DNA of 64,000 nt. Origin: Chloroflexota bacterium. GTDB lineage: Bacteria; Chloroflexota; JAHJIN01. Location: positions 1 to 64,000 of the forward strand of contig JAHJIN010000345.1 in the NCBI GenBank assembly GCA_018823415.1. Reading direction: 5' to 3'. Of this stretch, positions 54,140 to 62,363 are shown in pieces. A model generated the notes under the pieces. It was not told the origin of the DNA and searched no databases. It saw only the letters and a program-made list of their open reading frames with translations. Numbering within the stretch: position 1 is the stretch's first letter; each line of letters begins with the position of its first letter. A program made the position numbers and the translations under genes.

Positions 54140-55284
54140 GGCTCGCTCACCGTGGGCAGCGTGAACCAGAACGAACTGCCGCCGCCGGGCCGGTCGGCCA
54201 CGCCCACCTGACCGCCGTGAGCAGTCACAACGGCCTTGACCACCGACAGGCCCAGGCCCATGCCCACCTGGCCGTTGTTGTGGTTCGCGTCCAGGCGCAC
54301 GAACCGGCGAAACAACGAATCCCGGCCCCCGGGCGATACGCCCGGCCCCCGGTCGCTCACCGTCACCCAGATCCAATCTGCCGTGATGGCAGCGCTCACC
54401 GTGATCTCGGCGTCATCGGGACCGTATTTGCTGGCGTTGGACAGCAAGTTTACCATTACTTGCTCGATACGCCGGGGGTCTACCTGTACCAGGGGAAGGT
54501 TGGCTGGCAGGTCCACTGCCAGACATTGGCCGTGCCGGTCCAGCAGGGGTTTGATCAACCGCACAGCCTCGGCCATGATCGTGTCCAACTGACACGGGCG
54601 CGGGTGAACGCGAAAATGCCCGGTCTCGATGCTGGCGCTTTCCAGGAGATTGTCCACCAGTGCTTGCAGGTTCAGGATGCCCAGGTGCAAAGACCGCAGG
54701 AGCATGTGCAATTCGGCGGCGCTGAGGTCCGGCGATTGCTCCAGCAGCAACTCGATAGACGCGGCCAGGGCCGAAAGAGGGGTGCGGAACTCGTGGGCCA
54801 CGTTGGCGATCAGGTGTCCCATCAGGCGATGAACGGCCTCTTCTTCGCTGATGTCGCGAAAGACCAGGGCCACCCGGGCCGCGCCGCTTTCTGGCGGGAG
54901 CAGCCGGGCGCCGGTAATCGCCAGGATCGCCTGGCGGCCATCGCGCAACTCGACTGCAACTTTGGCGCGTTGGCCCGGCGGGGGGATGAGCTGGGAAAAG
55001 GGGGCGTCGGATTCCAGCGAGTGGAATACCTGGTCGCACGTCCAGCCAATGACCTGATCGCGCGCCCAGCCAGTGATCCGCTCGGCGCCGGGGCTGAAGA
55101 AGGTGATCCGGCCGTGCCGGTCCAGGGTGACAATGCCCTCCACCACCGCGTCCAGCAGGTGATCGGTCCAGGCCTTTTCCTGGCGCAACTCGACCAGGGT
55201 GCGCTTCAGGTCGGCCTGCACGGTCTCCAGGTCTGGGGCGATCTGGTCTTGCTTGGGGCCAGCGTCATCGATAGATGGAGACAA
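54136..55284 (-). CDS. PAS-containing sensor histidine kinase (PhoR-like)
   Basis: PAS 'LDAVVEGIVTLDRHGRITFFSPGAERITGW'; HisKA 'IANVAHEFRTPLSAL'; HATPase 'VMVNLLSNASKYG', 'GMGLGLSVVKAVVTAHGG'; TTG start proposed. Confidence 0.92.
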   Translation of the reverse strand: MSPSIDDAGPKQDQIAPDLETVQADLKRTLVELRQEKAWTDHLLDAVVEGIVTLDRHGRITFFSPGAERITGWARDQVIGWTCDQVFHSLESDAPFSQLIPPPGQRAKVAVELRDGRQAILAITGARLLPPESGAARVALVFRDISEEEAVHRLMGHLIANVAHEFRTPLSALAASIELLLEQSPDLSAAELHMLLRSLHLGILNLQALVDNLLESASIETGHFRVHPRPCQLDTIMAEAVRLIKPLLDRHGQCLAVDLPANLPLVQVDPRRIEQVMVNLLSNASKYGPDDAEITVSAAITADWIWVTVSDRGPGVSPGGRDSLFRRFVRLDANHNNGQVGMGLGLSVVKAVVTAHGGQVGVADRPGGGSSFWFTLPTVSEP

Positions 55285-55289
55285 GGTGG

Positions 55290-55619
55290 CTACCTTTGGC
55301 GTCGCCAGGACCAGTAGGCTGTGAGGATGCGCGCGCCCCGGGCCAGGGCTGCCAGCCCGCCGCCCACGCAGAGCAGCGCGATGAGCCAGCCCCACGTGGC
55401 GTCGCCGCCCAGTTGGTCCCAGATCAAGATGACAAATGGCCCCCCGATAATCAATGCCAGGCCCAGGATCAGGCTGCCGCCGGCGATGAGGACCATCTGG
55501 CGGGGCGAACCGGCGCCAATTTCCTGGGCCAGGTCCAGGCGCCCCTGACCGCAGCGTGGGCATGGCTCATCCTGGCCTGACAACAGGCCGCCGCAGGCAG
55601 GACAGGTCATCCGGGACAT
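55290..55619 (-). CDS. zinc-ribbon membrane protein
   Basis: CPACGGLLSGQDEPCPRCGQG then two TM helices. Confidence 0.8.
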   Translation of the reverse strand: MSRMTCPACGGLLSGQDEPCPRCGQGRLDLAQEIGAGSPRQMVLIAGGSLILGLALIIGGPFVILIWDQLGGDATWGWLIALLCVGGGLAALARGARILTAYWSWRRQR

Positions 55620-56053
55620 GGATCAACTCTCGGGGTTGGATTGAGTGGCAAAGGGCTCGCGTCTGCCGGGGCCGGCTCGTCGGGAAAAGGGGGCATGGAC
55701 TGGTCGGCCGGGTCATAGTCGTCCGGTGGGGTGGCGATGGGTGAGGGAATGGTCAGCGGGCGGTCAAAGACCGGGGGCGCCGGTGGGGCGGGTTCGGCCT
55801 CGGCCGACTCTTCGGTCGGCTCGCCGGCCGGGGTCGCAGCCTGTATGTTGGGGACCGATGGCCGGGCGCGCATAGCCGCCGCCGGTTCCTGAAGAATATC
55901 GGTGAACGAACCCGAGAATTCGTTGGTGATCTTGCGAAACTCGTTCAGGGCCTTGCCGGCAGTACGGGCCAGCTCGACCATGCGCTGGGGGCCAAAGACC
56001 AACAAGGCCACCGCCAGGATAACCAACAGTTCCGGCCAGCCAACGTCAAACAT
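55607..56053 (-). CDS. Sec-independent translocase TatA/TatB
   Basis: MFDVGWPELLVILAVALLVFGPQRMVELARTAGKALNEFRK. Confidence 0.92.
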   Translation of the reverse strand: MFDVGWPELLVILAVALLVFGPQRMVELARTAGKALNEFRKITNEFSGSFTDILQEPAAAMRARPSVPNIQAATPAGEPTEESAEAEPAPPAPPVFDRPLTIPSPIATPPDDYDPADQSMPPFPDEPAPADASPLPLNPTPRVDPCPG

Positions 56054-56061
56054 TGTCCATC

Positions 56062-56144
56062 CCTAACCTGGATAAACTAGAGCCAACCAGATTGATGCTT
56101 GGGAAATTCTTGCTCGCTGTACAAGAATTTCACTGGTTAGGCCC
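56062..56144. repeat. CCTAACC...GGTTAGG palindromic repeat, copy 4 (yraN-tat spacer)
   Basis: cctaacctggataaactagagccaaccagattgatgcttgggaaattcttgctcgctgtacaagaatttcactggttagg. Confidence 0.9.
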
Positions 56145-56537
56145 CATTATGGCGTGCTTGATATGATTGAGGTGCAAAACCCGACCGTCCGCCGACATGG
56201 TCAAGGCCACCACGTCGATGCGCCAGTTGGCACGTTCCAGTTCGTGTTCTTGCAAATAGGCCCAGGCCAGGGCCACGAGTTGGCGTGCCTTGGCCGGCGT
56301 GATGGATTCTTCGGGCGTGCCATAGGCCGACCCGCGGCGGGCCCGCACCTCCACAAAGACCCACGTCTCCTCACGCTCTTCGCGGGCGATAATATCCAGC
56401 TCGCCGCGAACGTCCCGGGTGGCGCGGCCCCGGGGCCGCCAGTTGCGATCGTGGATGCGATAGCCGTTTTGCGCCAGCCAATCGGCTGCGTGCGCCTCGC
56501 CCTGTCGTCCCAACGCCTGCCGACTGAGCGCAGTCAT
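56130..56537 (-). CDS. YraN/UPF0102 endonuclease-like protein
   Basis: LGRQGEAHAADWLAQNGYRIHDRNWR...GELDIIAREEREETWVFVEVRARRGSAYG. Confidence 0.92.
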   Translation of the reverse strand: MTALSRQALGRQGEAHAADWLAQNGYRIHDRNWRPRGRATRDVRGELDIIAREEREETWVFVEVRARRGSAYGTPEESITPAKARQLVALAWAYLQEHELERANWRIDVVALTMSADGRVLHLNHIKHAIMGPNQ

Positions 56538-57175
56538 GGGGCCAGGTGCTCCCCGGCCAGGATGCGGCGAATGGGTTCAAACGTGCGCCGGTGCGCCGAA
56601 CAGGCCCCCTGTCGATTCAACGCCGTCCGGTGCGCCAAAGTACCATAGCCCTTGTGCTGGGCCAAGCCATAGCCCGGGTGCTGCGCGTCCAGCGCGACCA
56701 TCAGCCGGTCGCGGGTGACTTTGGCGATGATGGATGCGGCGGCAATGGCCAGGCAGTGTTGGTCGCCCTTGACGATGGCGCGCTGGGGCACGCGCACGGC
56801 CGGCAGGGTGACAAAATCGATGAGCAGGTGGTCGGGCGCGGGGACCAGTTGGGCCACGGCTTCTTGCATAGCCTGGCGCGTGGCCGGGACGATGCCCGCC
56901 TGGTCGATGACGGCCGGCGGCACGATGCCGACGCCCACGGCCCAGGCCCGATCCTGAACAACGTCGTACAAGGTGGCGCGCCGGGCCGGCGATAGCTGCT
57001 TCGAGTCGCGCACGCCGGCCTGCGTCAGCATCTCGACCGTCGCCGGGTCCAGGATCACCGCTGCGGCCACCACCGGGCCGGCCCAGGCGCCCCGGCCGGC
57101 CTCGTCGATGCCGGCCACGCGCGTGTAGCCGGCCTGGGCCAGGGCGGACTCTTGGAGCCAGGTGGGGCCAGTCAT
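56534..57175 (-). CDS. rnhB: ribonuclease HII
   Basis: GIDEAGRGAWAGPVVAAAV; VRDSKQLSPARR; ASIIAKVTRDRLM. Confidence 0.95.
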   Translation of the reverse strand: MTGPTWLQESALAQAGYTRVAGIDEAGRGAWAGPVVAAAVILDPATVEMLTQAGVRDSKQLSPARRATLYDVVQDRAWAVGVGIVPPAVIDQAGIVPATRQAMQEAVAQLVPAPDHLLIDFVTLPAVRVPQRAIVKGDQHCLAIAAASIIAKVTRDRLMVALDAQHPGYGLAQHKGYGTLAHRTALNRQGACSAHRRTFEPIRRILAGEHLAP

Positions 57176-57265
57176 GGGCGGCCTGCCTCTCGCGAAAAGC
57201 AGGGCCTAGCTCTGGCTACGCCCTGCTATGACCCTGATCTGGCCGGGCCAGAACCAAAGACGTGT

Positions 57266-57330
57266 CAGCAGATTTAAGCGGATGCAAGTCGGGCGGATGA
57301 ATAAATCCGCTTGATTCGCTCAATCCGCTG
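57266..57330. repeat. palindromic intergenic repeat
   Basis: CAGCAGATTTAAGCGGAT...AATCCGCTTGATTCGCTCAATCCGCTG. Confidence 0.65.
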
Positions 57331-57388
57331 ATGACCAATCCGGGGGTGAAATCTCTCGTCCGAAAACAAGAATTTCATCGGCCAAGCC

Positions 57389-57745
57389 CTAGCGGCGGCG
57401 CCGTTCCTTCAGCCGGGCCTTTTTGCCCGTGAGGCCTCGCAAATAATACAACTTGGCCTGGCGCACCTTGGCGTGCCGGGTGACCTCGATCTTTTCGAGG
57501 CGCGGCGAGCGCAACAGGAATGTGCGCTCGACGCCCACGCCATGCGCGGCAATGCGGCGCACGGTAAAAGTGGCATTCTGGCCGCCGCGTTTGATCCTGA
57601 TGACCGTGCCCTCGAATACCTGCACGCGCTCTCGGTCGCCTTCTACGATGCGCACATGGACGCGAACGCTATCACCGGAGCGCAGATTGGGCAGATCGGC
57701 CTTGACGTACTGCGCCTCGACGGATTGCATCAAATCGACCATCAC
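57389..57745 (-). CDS. rplS: ribosomal protein bL19
   Basis: [33 protein letters not shown]...[45 protein letters not shown]. Confidence 0.97.
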   Translation of the reverse strand: MMVDLMQSVEAQYVKADLPNLRSGDSVRVHVRIVEGDRERVQVFEGTVIRIKRGGQNATFTVRRIAAHGVGVERTFLLRSPRLEKIEVTRHAKVRQAKLYYLRGLTGKKARLKERRRR

Positions 57746-57846
57746 ATATTCTCCTTGCGTACATCTGGATTACGAAATCGTGGCGCGGGACCCCGCGCCA
57801 ATTGATGCACATTATAGCCCAAAAGCGCACAAATGGCAAGGGCAAT

Positions 57847-58632
57847 TCAGGCGGTCAACAGTCGCAGCAGCGCCTCTCTGGTCTCGACAAAGGGCCGGCC
57901 CACGACCAATTCGCGGGCGCGGGGCCGGGGCAGCGGCACGTTCACCACGGCCTGGATGCGGCCGGGCCGGGGCGTCATCACGTACACCCGGTCCGACAGG
58001 AACACGGCCTCGTCCACGTCGTGGGTGATGAACAGGATGGTGTGCCGGAACCGCGCCCACACGCCCAGCAGCCAGCCTTGCAACTCGGCGCGGGTGAGGG
58101 CGTCCAGCGCGCCAAAGGGTTCGTCCAGCAGCATCACGTCATGATGGCACAGGAACGTGCGCAGCAGGGCCGCCCGCTGCCGCATGCCGCCCGACAGGGT
58201 CGCCGGGTAGGCGTTGTCAAAGCCGGCCAGCCCAAAGAGAGGCAACAGCTCCCTGGCCTCGGCGCGGGCCAACTCGCGCGATTGGCCAGCGATCTCGGGT
58301 CCCAGGATGGCATTGTCCAGCACGCTCCGCCAGGGCAGCAGCAGGTCGCGCTGGGGCATATAGGCCACGCACCCGGCCCGGCGCCGGGTCAGTTCGCCAT
58401 CCAGCCACACCTCGCCGCGATCCGGCTCTAATAGGCCGCAGATGATGTTGAACAGCGTGCTCTTGCCGCACCCGCTGGGACCGATGAGCGTGACAAACTC
58501 GCCGGCCCGGGCCGTCAGGCTCACGTCGGCGAGGGCCGACACCACACGCCCGTCGACGCGGAACGCCTTGCTCACCCCCCGCAGTTCCACTTTGTAGGGC
58601 ACGCCTGGCGTGGCAATTTGCCCTACACTCAT
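57847..58632 (-). CDS. ABC transporter ATP-binding protein (NitT/TauT class, ThiZ-like)
   Basis: GPSGCGKSTLFNIICGLLEPDRG, LSGGMRQRAALLRTFL; start refined. Confidence 0.92.
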   Translation of the reverse strand: MSVGQIATPGVPYKVELRGVSKAFRVDGRVVSALADVSLTARAGEFVTLIGPSGCGKSTLFNIICGLLEPDRGEVWLDGELTRRRAGCVAYMPQRDLLLPWRSVLDNAILGPEIAGQSRELARAEARELLPLFGLAGFDNAYPATLSGGMRQRAALLRTFLCHHDVMLLDEPFGALDALTRAELQGWLLGVWARFRHTILFITHDVDEAVFLSDRVYVMTPRPGRIQAVVNVPLPRPRARELVVGRPFVETREALLRLLTA

Positions 58633-58640
58633 CTGTGTCG

Positions 58641-59627
58641 TCACGGCAAAAACTCGGTGGTAAAGGCTTGGGCCGGGTCGATGCGCCGGGCGATGAGGCC
58701 CTGATCGGCCATCCAATCCACGTAACGTTGCCAGACCTCGGCTTTTTGCTCGCCCCAGCGCGCGGCGTCGGCCTGATAGCGGGGACTGAGCCACTGCTGG
58801 CTCTGGCGTACCAGCCCGGCGTTGCTCTCTGGCGCGGCCTGGAGCAGCATGTCGGCGGCTTCGGCCGGGTGCTCGATGGCATACCGATAGCCCTGGCTGG
58901 TGGCGGCCATGAACCGGCGCGCCACGTCCTGGCGCTGGGCCACCGTCTGCTCCGAGGCAATGATGACCGGCGTGTAATAGTCGGGCACGCACTGGACCCA
59001 ATCGGACAGCATGATGATGTTCAGCGGCTCGCCGCGCACCTGGGCCTCAATGCCGGTCCAGCCGTAGAAAATCCAGGTGAAATCCACGTCGCGCTGCGTG
59101 ACCAGAAAATAGTCGGCCCAGCCCACGTCCACAAACTCGACCGTGTTGACGTCGGCGCCATCGCAGGCCATGAGCGCGCCCAGCACGGCCTTTTCCATGG
59201 GCGAGCCAAAGGCGCCGTACTTTTTCCCCTGAAAATCCCGGGGCTGCGTCAATCCTTTGGCCCGGGGCGAGGCAAACCCCGACGTGTTGTGCTGGATGAT
59301 GGCGGCAATGCTCACCACCGGCACGTCCTGGGACCGGGCAATCGTCACCTCTTCCTGATAGCTGATGCCAAAATCGGCCTGGCCGGCCGCCACCACCTGC
59401 ACCACCGTGTTTTCCTGGGCCGGCTCGATGATGCGCACGTCAAGCCCCTGGTCCCGGTACCAACCCTGGGCCTGCGCCACATACAGGCCGGTGTGGTTGG
59501 TGTTGGGCGTCCAGTCCAGCATCACCGTGACCGGCGTCCACTCGCCCGGCGTCCCCCCGATCACATCGCACCCGGCCAGTGCCACCAGCACACCCACCAT
59601 CAATCCGCAAATCGCCACCCGCTTCAT
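58641..59627 (-). CDS. ABC transporter substrate-binding protein (NMT1/ThiY-like)
   Basis: Lipobox ALAGCD; 'VTVMLDWTPNTNHTGLYVAQAQGWYRDQGLDVRI'. Confidence 0.93.
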   Translation of the reverse strand: MKRVAICGLMVGVLVALAGCDVIGGTPGEWTPVTVMLDWTPNTNHTGLYVAQAQGWYRDQGLDVRIIEPAQENTVVQVVAAGQADFGISYQEEVTIARSQDVPVVSIAAIIQHNTSGFASPRAKGLTQPRDFQGKKYGAFGSPMEKAVLGALMACDGADVNTVEFVDVGWADYFLVTQRDVDFTWIFYGWTGIEAQVRGEPLNIIMLSDWVQCVPDYYTPVIIASEQTVAQRQDVARRFMAATSQGYRYAIEHPAEAADMLLQAAPESNAGLVRQSQQWLSPRYQADAARWGEQKAEVWQRYVDWMADQGLIARRIDPAQAFTTEFLP

Positions 59628-59658
59628 CTCGCCCTCCTCTCATTTCTCCGGTCTTTTC

Positions 59659-59777
59659 AGTGTTGCCGAACATTTTACCGCAGAGACCGCCGAGTTCGCC
59701 GAGTTTTTCTCTTGTTCTCAGCGGTCTCGGCGTGCTCTGCGGTTCAAAAAGTGGGCACTATTTCAACAACTCTCAAG
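59659..59777. repeat. MITE-like palindromic element, copy C
   Basis: agtgttgccgaacattttaccgcagagaccgccgagttcgccgag...ggttcaaaaagtgg...caacaactctcaagaggga; homologous to 53140-53259. Confidence 0.82.
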
Positions 59778-59795
59778 AGGGAGCCTGTCCATTTC

Positions 59796-60587
59796 TCATT
59801 TCTCATTTTTGATTTCCTCCCACACCTCTTCCCGCCCGGCGAAATACCACGGCAGCATTGCTCGCTCCAGCGCCAGCACCATGAGGAACAGGGCAATACT
59901 CAACAACGACGTGATGGCAATGGCGGCAAAGACCCGGTCGGTGGCAAAGCCCTTGGCGGACCGGGTCATGAATATGCCCAGGCCCGTGCTGGCCCCCACC
60001 CACTCGCCGATGATGGCCCCGACGACGCTGTACGTGACGGCGATCTTGTATCCGCTAAAGAATGACGGCAGCGCGGCCGGCACACGTACCTTGGTCATGA
60101 TCTGCCGCCGCGAGGCGCCCATTGCCCGCAGCAGGTTGACGAGTTCCGGGTCGGCGGCGCGCAGCCCGTCGGCCGCGCCCACGGCGATGGGGAAAAAGCA
60201 TACCAGCGTCACCACCACCACCTTGGGTAAAATGCCATAGCCGAACCAGATGATGAGCAGCGGTGCCAGGGCCAGGATGGGGATGGTCTGCGAGGCCACC
60301 AGCAGGGGGTACAACGCCCGGCGCAGCGTCGCCGAGAGGTCGATGAGCAGGGCCAGGCCCACGCCGGCGACCAGGGCCAGCGCCAGGCCCAACAGCGTCT
60401 CCGTCATCGTCTGGGCGATGTGCGGCCCCAACAGCGGCGCGGCCTCGACGCCGGCCTGCACGATCTGGGTGGGGGCCGGCAGCAGCCACTTGGGCACGCC
60501 GGCCAGCCGCACTGCCGCTTCCCACAGCGCCAGCAACGCCGCTAGCAAGACCACCGGCGGGCCATACTGCCCGGCTTTTTGCCTCAT
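59796..60587 (-). CDS. ABC transporter permease (ThiX/SsuC-like)
   Basis: 'SQTIPILALAPLLIIWFGYGILPKVVVVTLVCFFPIAVGAADGLRA'; start refined. Confidence 0.92.
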   Translation of the reverse strand: MRQKAGQYGPPVVLLAALLALWEAAVRLAGVPKWLLPAPTQIVQAGVEAAPLLGPHIAQTMTETLLGLALALVAGVGLALLIDLSATLRRALYPLLVASQTIPILALAPLLIIWFGYGILPKVVVVTLVCFFPIAVGAADGLRAADPELVNLLRAMGASRRQIMTKVRVPAALPSFFSGYKIAVTYSVVGAIIGEWVGASTGLGIFMTRSAKGFATDRVFAAIAITSLLSIALFLMVLALERAMLPWYFAGREEVWEEIKNEK

Positions 60588-60685
60588 GTCTCCCCTCGTC
60601 ACGTGCTTGGCGTGATGCGTCATGCGTCACACACAGTGCGCTGCGTGAACGTCAGGCGTGAAAGATGACGTTTGACGTTTCACGT

Positions 60686-61324
60686 CTAACGACTATGCAC
60701 CACCAGCAGGATGCCGGCCCCCACCTGCACCCGGGCCTCGTCCGCCGTCATCATGTTGCTGACGCCGCGAGCCAGGGCCAGGTGCAGTGTGTCGTCCTGC
60801 AAGGGGTACGCCAGGCCAGCCGTGGTGATACCGGTCACATCGCCGCTCAGCGGCAGCAGCGAGATGGTATCGCCGGCAGCGCCGCGCCACCGGCCGGTCT
60901 CGCCGCCGCGCAGCACGCGTATGGTCGTGAGGCCGGCCACGATGCGTGCGTCCACGTTGAGGAGCGCCGGGTGCGCCAGCAGCAGGATGTTAGCCAACGA
61001 TTGGTCCCAGCGGCCGCCCAGCGTGCCCAGCATGATGATCTCGGTGGCACCGTGCCCGGCGGCATAGACCAGCGCCAGTTCCAGGTCGGTTTCGTCCTTG
61101 TGGGCCGGGTACGCCAATAGCTGGCAGCCCCGGGCCAGCAGCGCGGCCCGGTCGGCCTCGTCCAGCGAATCCAGGTCGCCGATCACCACCTGCGGCCAGA
61201 GGTCCAGGGACCGGGCGTGGCGCATCCCGCCATCGGCGCAGATGAGCCAATCAGCGGCCCGAATCTGCACCCGGGCCATCGCCGGGTCGCCCAGTTCACC
61301 GTTCGCCAGAATCACTGCGCGCAT
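60686..61324 (-). CDS. thiamine pyrophosphokinase
   Basis: ICADGGMRHARSLDLWPQVVIGDLDSL, HKDETDLELAL, GGRWDQSLANILLL; start refined to MRAVILANG after GGAGGAACCGG. Confidence 0.92.
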   Translation of the reverse strand: MRAVILANGELGDPAMARVQIRAADWLICADGGMRHARSLDLWPQVVIGDLDSLDEADRAALLARGCQLLAYPAHKDETDLELALVYAAGHGATEIIMLGTLGGRWDQSLANILLLAHPALLNVDARIVAGLTTIRVLRGGETGRWRGAAGDTISLLPLSGDVTGITTAGLAYPLQDDTLHLALARGVSNMMTADEARVQVGAGILLVVHSR

Positions 61325-61337
61325 CCGGTTCCTCCCA

Positions 61338-61362
61338 CAAAAAAAGCCGCCATAGCCGGCGG
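61338..61362 (-). terminator. Rho-independent terminator of TPP riboswitch
   Basis: Minus strand CCGCC-GGCTAT-GGCGG-CTTTTTTT between aptamer and thiamine pyrophosphokinase start. Confidence 0.85.
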
Positions 61363-61371
61363 TTTCGCGGT

Positions 61372-61466
61372 GTTGCTTCCCTGCGCCGGCATTACCCAGG
61401 ATCAGGTTCCAGGGGTCGAGGCCGAGCCTCCTCTCAGCCGGGCCTTGTGGACCGGCTCCCCCAGCA
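61372..61466 (-). ncRNA. TPP riboswitch (THI element)
   Basis: Minus strand ggggagccgg...ggctgagagg...gacccctggaacctgatcctgggtaatgccggcgcagggaagca. Confidence 0.96.
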
Positions 61467-61491
61467 ATGAGATGGTGAATTGTCTGATTTG

Positions 61492-61521
61492 AGTATAGCA
61501 CAGCCGGTCGGCGCTTGTCAA
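61492..61521 (-). promoter_or_regulatory. sigma70-like promoter of TPP-riboswitch operon
   Basis: TTGACA-N18-TATACT on minus strand. Confidence 0.75.
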
Positions 61522-61605
61522 ATGCGCGCGTGCCGGGTATAATAGCCCGTGCCCCTTGCGGGCAGACCCGCCCACTGGACGGGCCTTATTTGTAGGAGGA
61601 ACCCA

Positions 61606-62283
61606 TTGCACGCATTCGAAGAAGCCGTCGTCGTATTCTTGCAAAACCTGTTCAACCTCATCGGCTGGGCCGGCGTGGTGGTGGCTATGGCCATCGAAAG
61701 CGCCTGCATTCCCCTGCCCAGCGAAGTGACGATGCCCCTGGCCGGGTGGATGCTCATTGCCGAGCCGGGCCAGCCCATGTGGCACGTCTTGCTGGGGGGA
61801 TTGTGGGGCGCGGTCGGCTGTACCATCGGCTCTGTCATCACCTACTGGATCGGGGCCAAGGGCGGCCGGCCGTTCTTGTTGCGCTATGGCAAGTATGTGC
61901 TCATTTCGCGCCGCGACATTGATATGGCCGACCGGTGGTTTGGTCGCTGGGGCGAGGCCACGGCGTTCTTTTCGCGGCTCTTGCCGGTGGTGCGCACGTT
62001 CATCAGCCTGCCGGCCGGCGTGGCGCGCATGAACTTTACCAAATTCACGATCTTGACCTTTGTCGGCTCGTTCATCTGGTGCGCGGCCCTGACCTGGGCC
62101 GGCTATGCCTTTGGTCAGCACTGGCGCGAGATCCGCGAGTTGATGCGCCCGCTGGATATTCCCATCGTCATCGCCGGCGTGCTGTTTGTGGCCTGGTACG
62201 TCTGGCGACATATCAAGCACGCGCGAGAGGACGCCGCGCTGGAGGGCGAACCGCCAGCTCAGACCGAGCCGCTTTCTGACTAG
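61606..62283 (+). CDS. DedA-family membrane protein
   Basis: IESACIPLPSEVTMPLAGWML; SRLLPVVRTFISLPAGVARMNFTKF; TTG start after taggaggaaccca. Confidence 0.92.
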   Translation: MHAFEEAVVVFLQNLFNLIGWAGVVVAMAIESACIPLPSEVTMPLAGWMLIAEPGQPMWHVLLGGLWGAVGCTIGSVITYWIGAKGGRPFLLRYGKYVLISRRDIDMADRWFGRWGEATAFFSRLLPVVRTFISLPAGVARMNFTKFTILTFVGSFIWCAALTWAGYAFGQHWREIRELMRPLDIPIVIAGVLFVAWYVWRHIKHAREDAALEGEPPAQTEPLSD

Positions 62284-62363
62284 CCTTGTTTGGCCCGCGC
62301 GCCCGGCTCGTCGAGGACACGCCTGCCCATCAGGGTAGGCGTTTGTGCTTGGAGGACCCGGTC

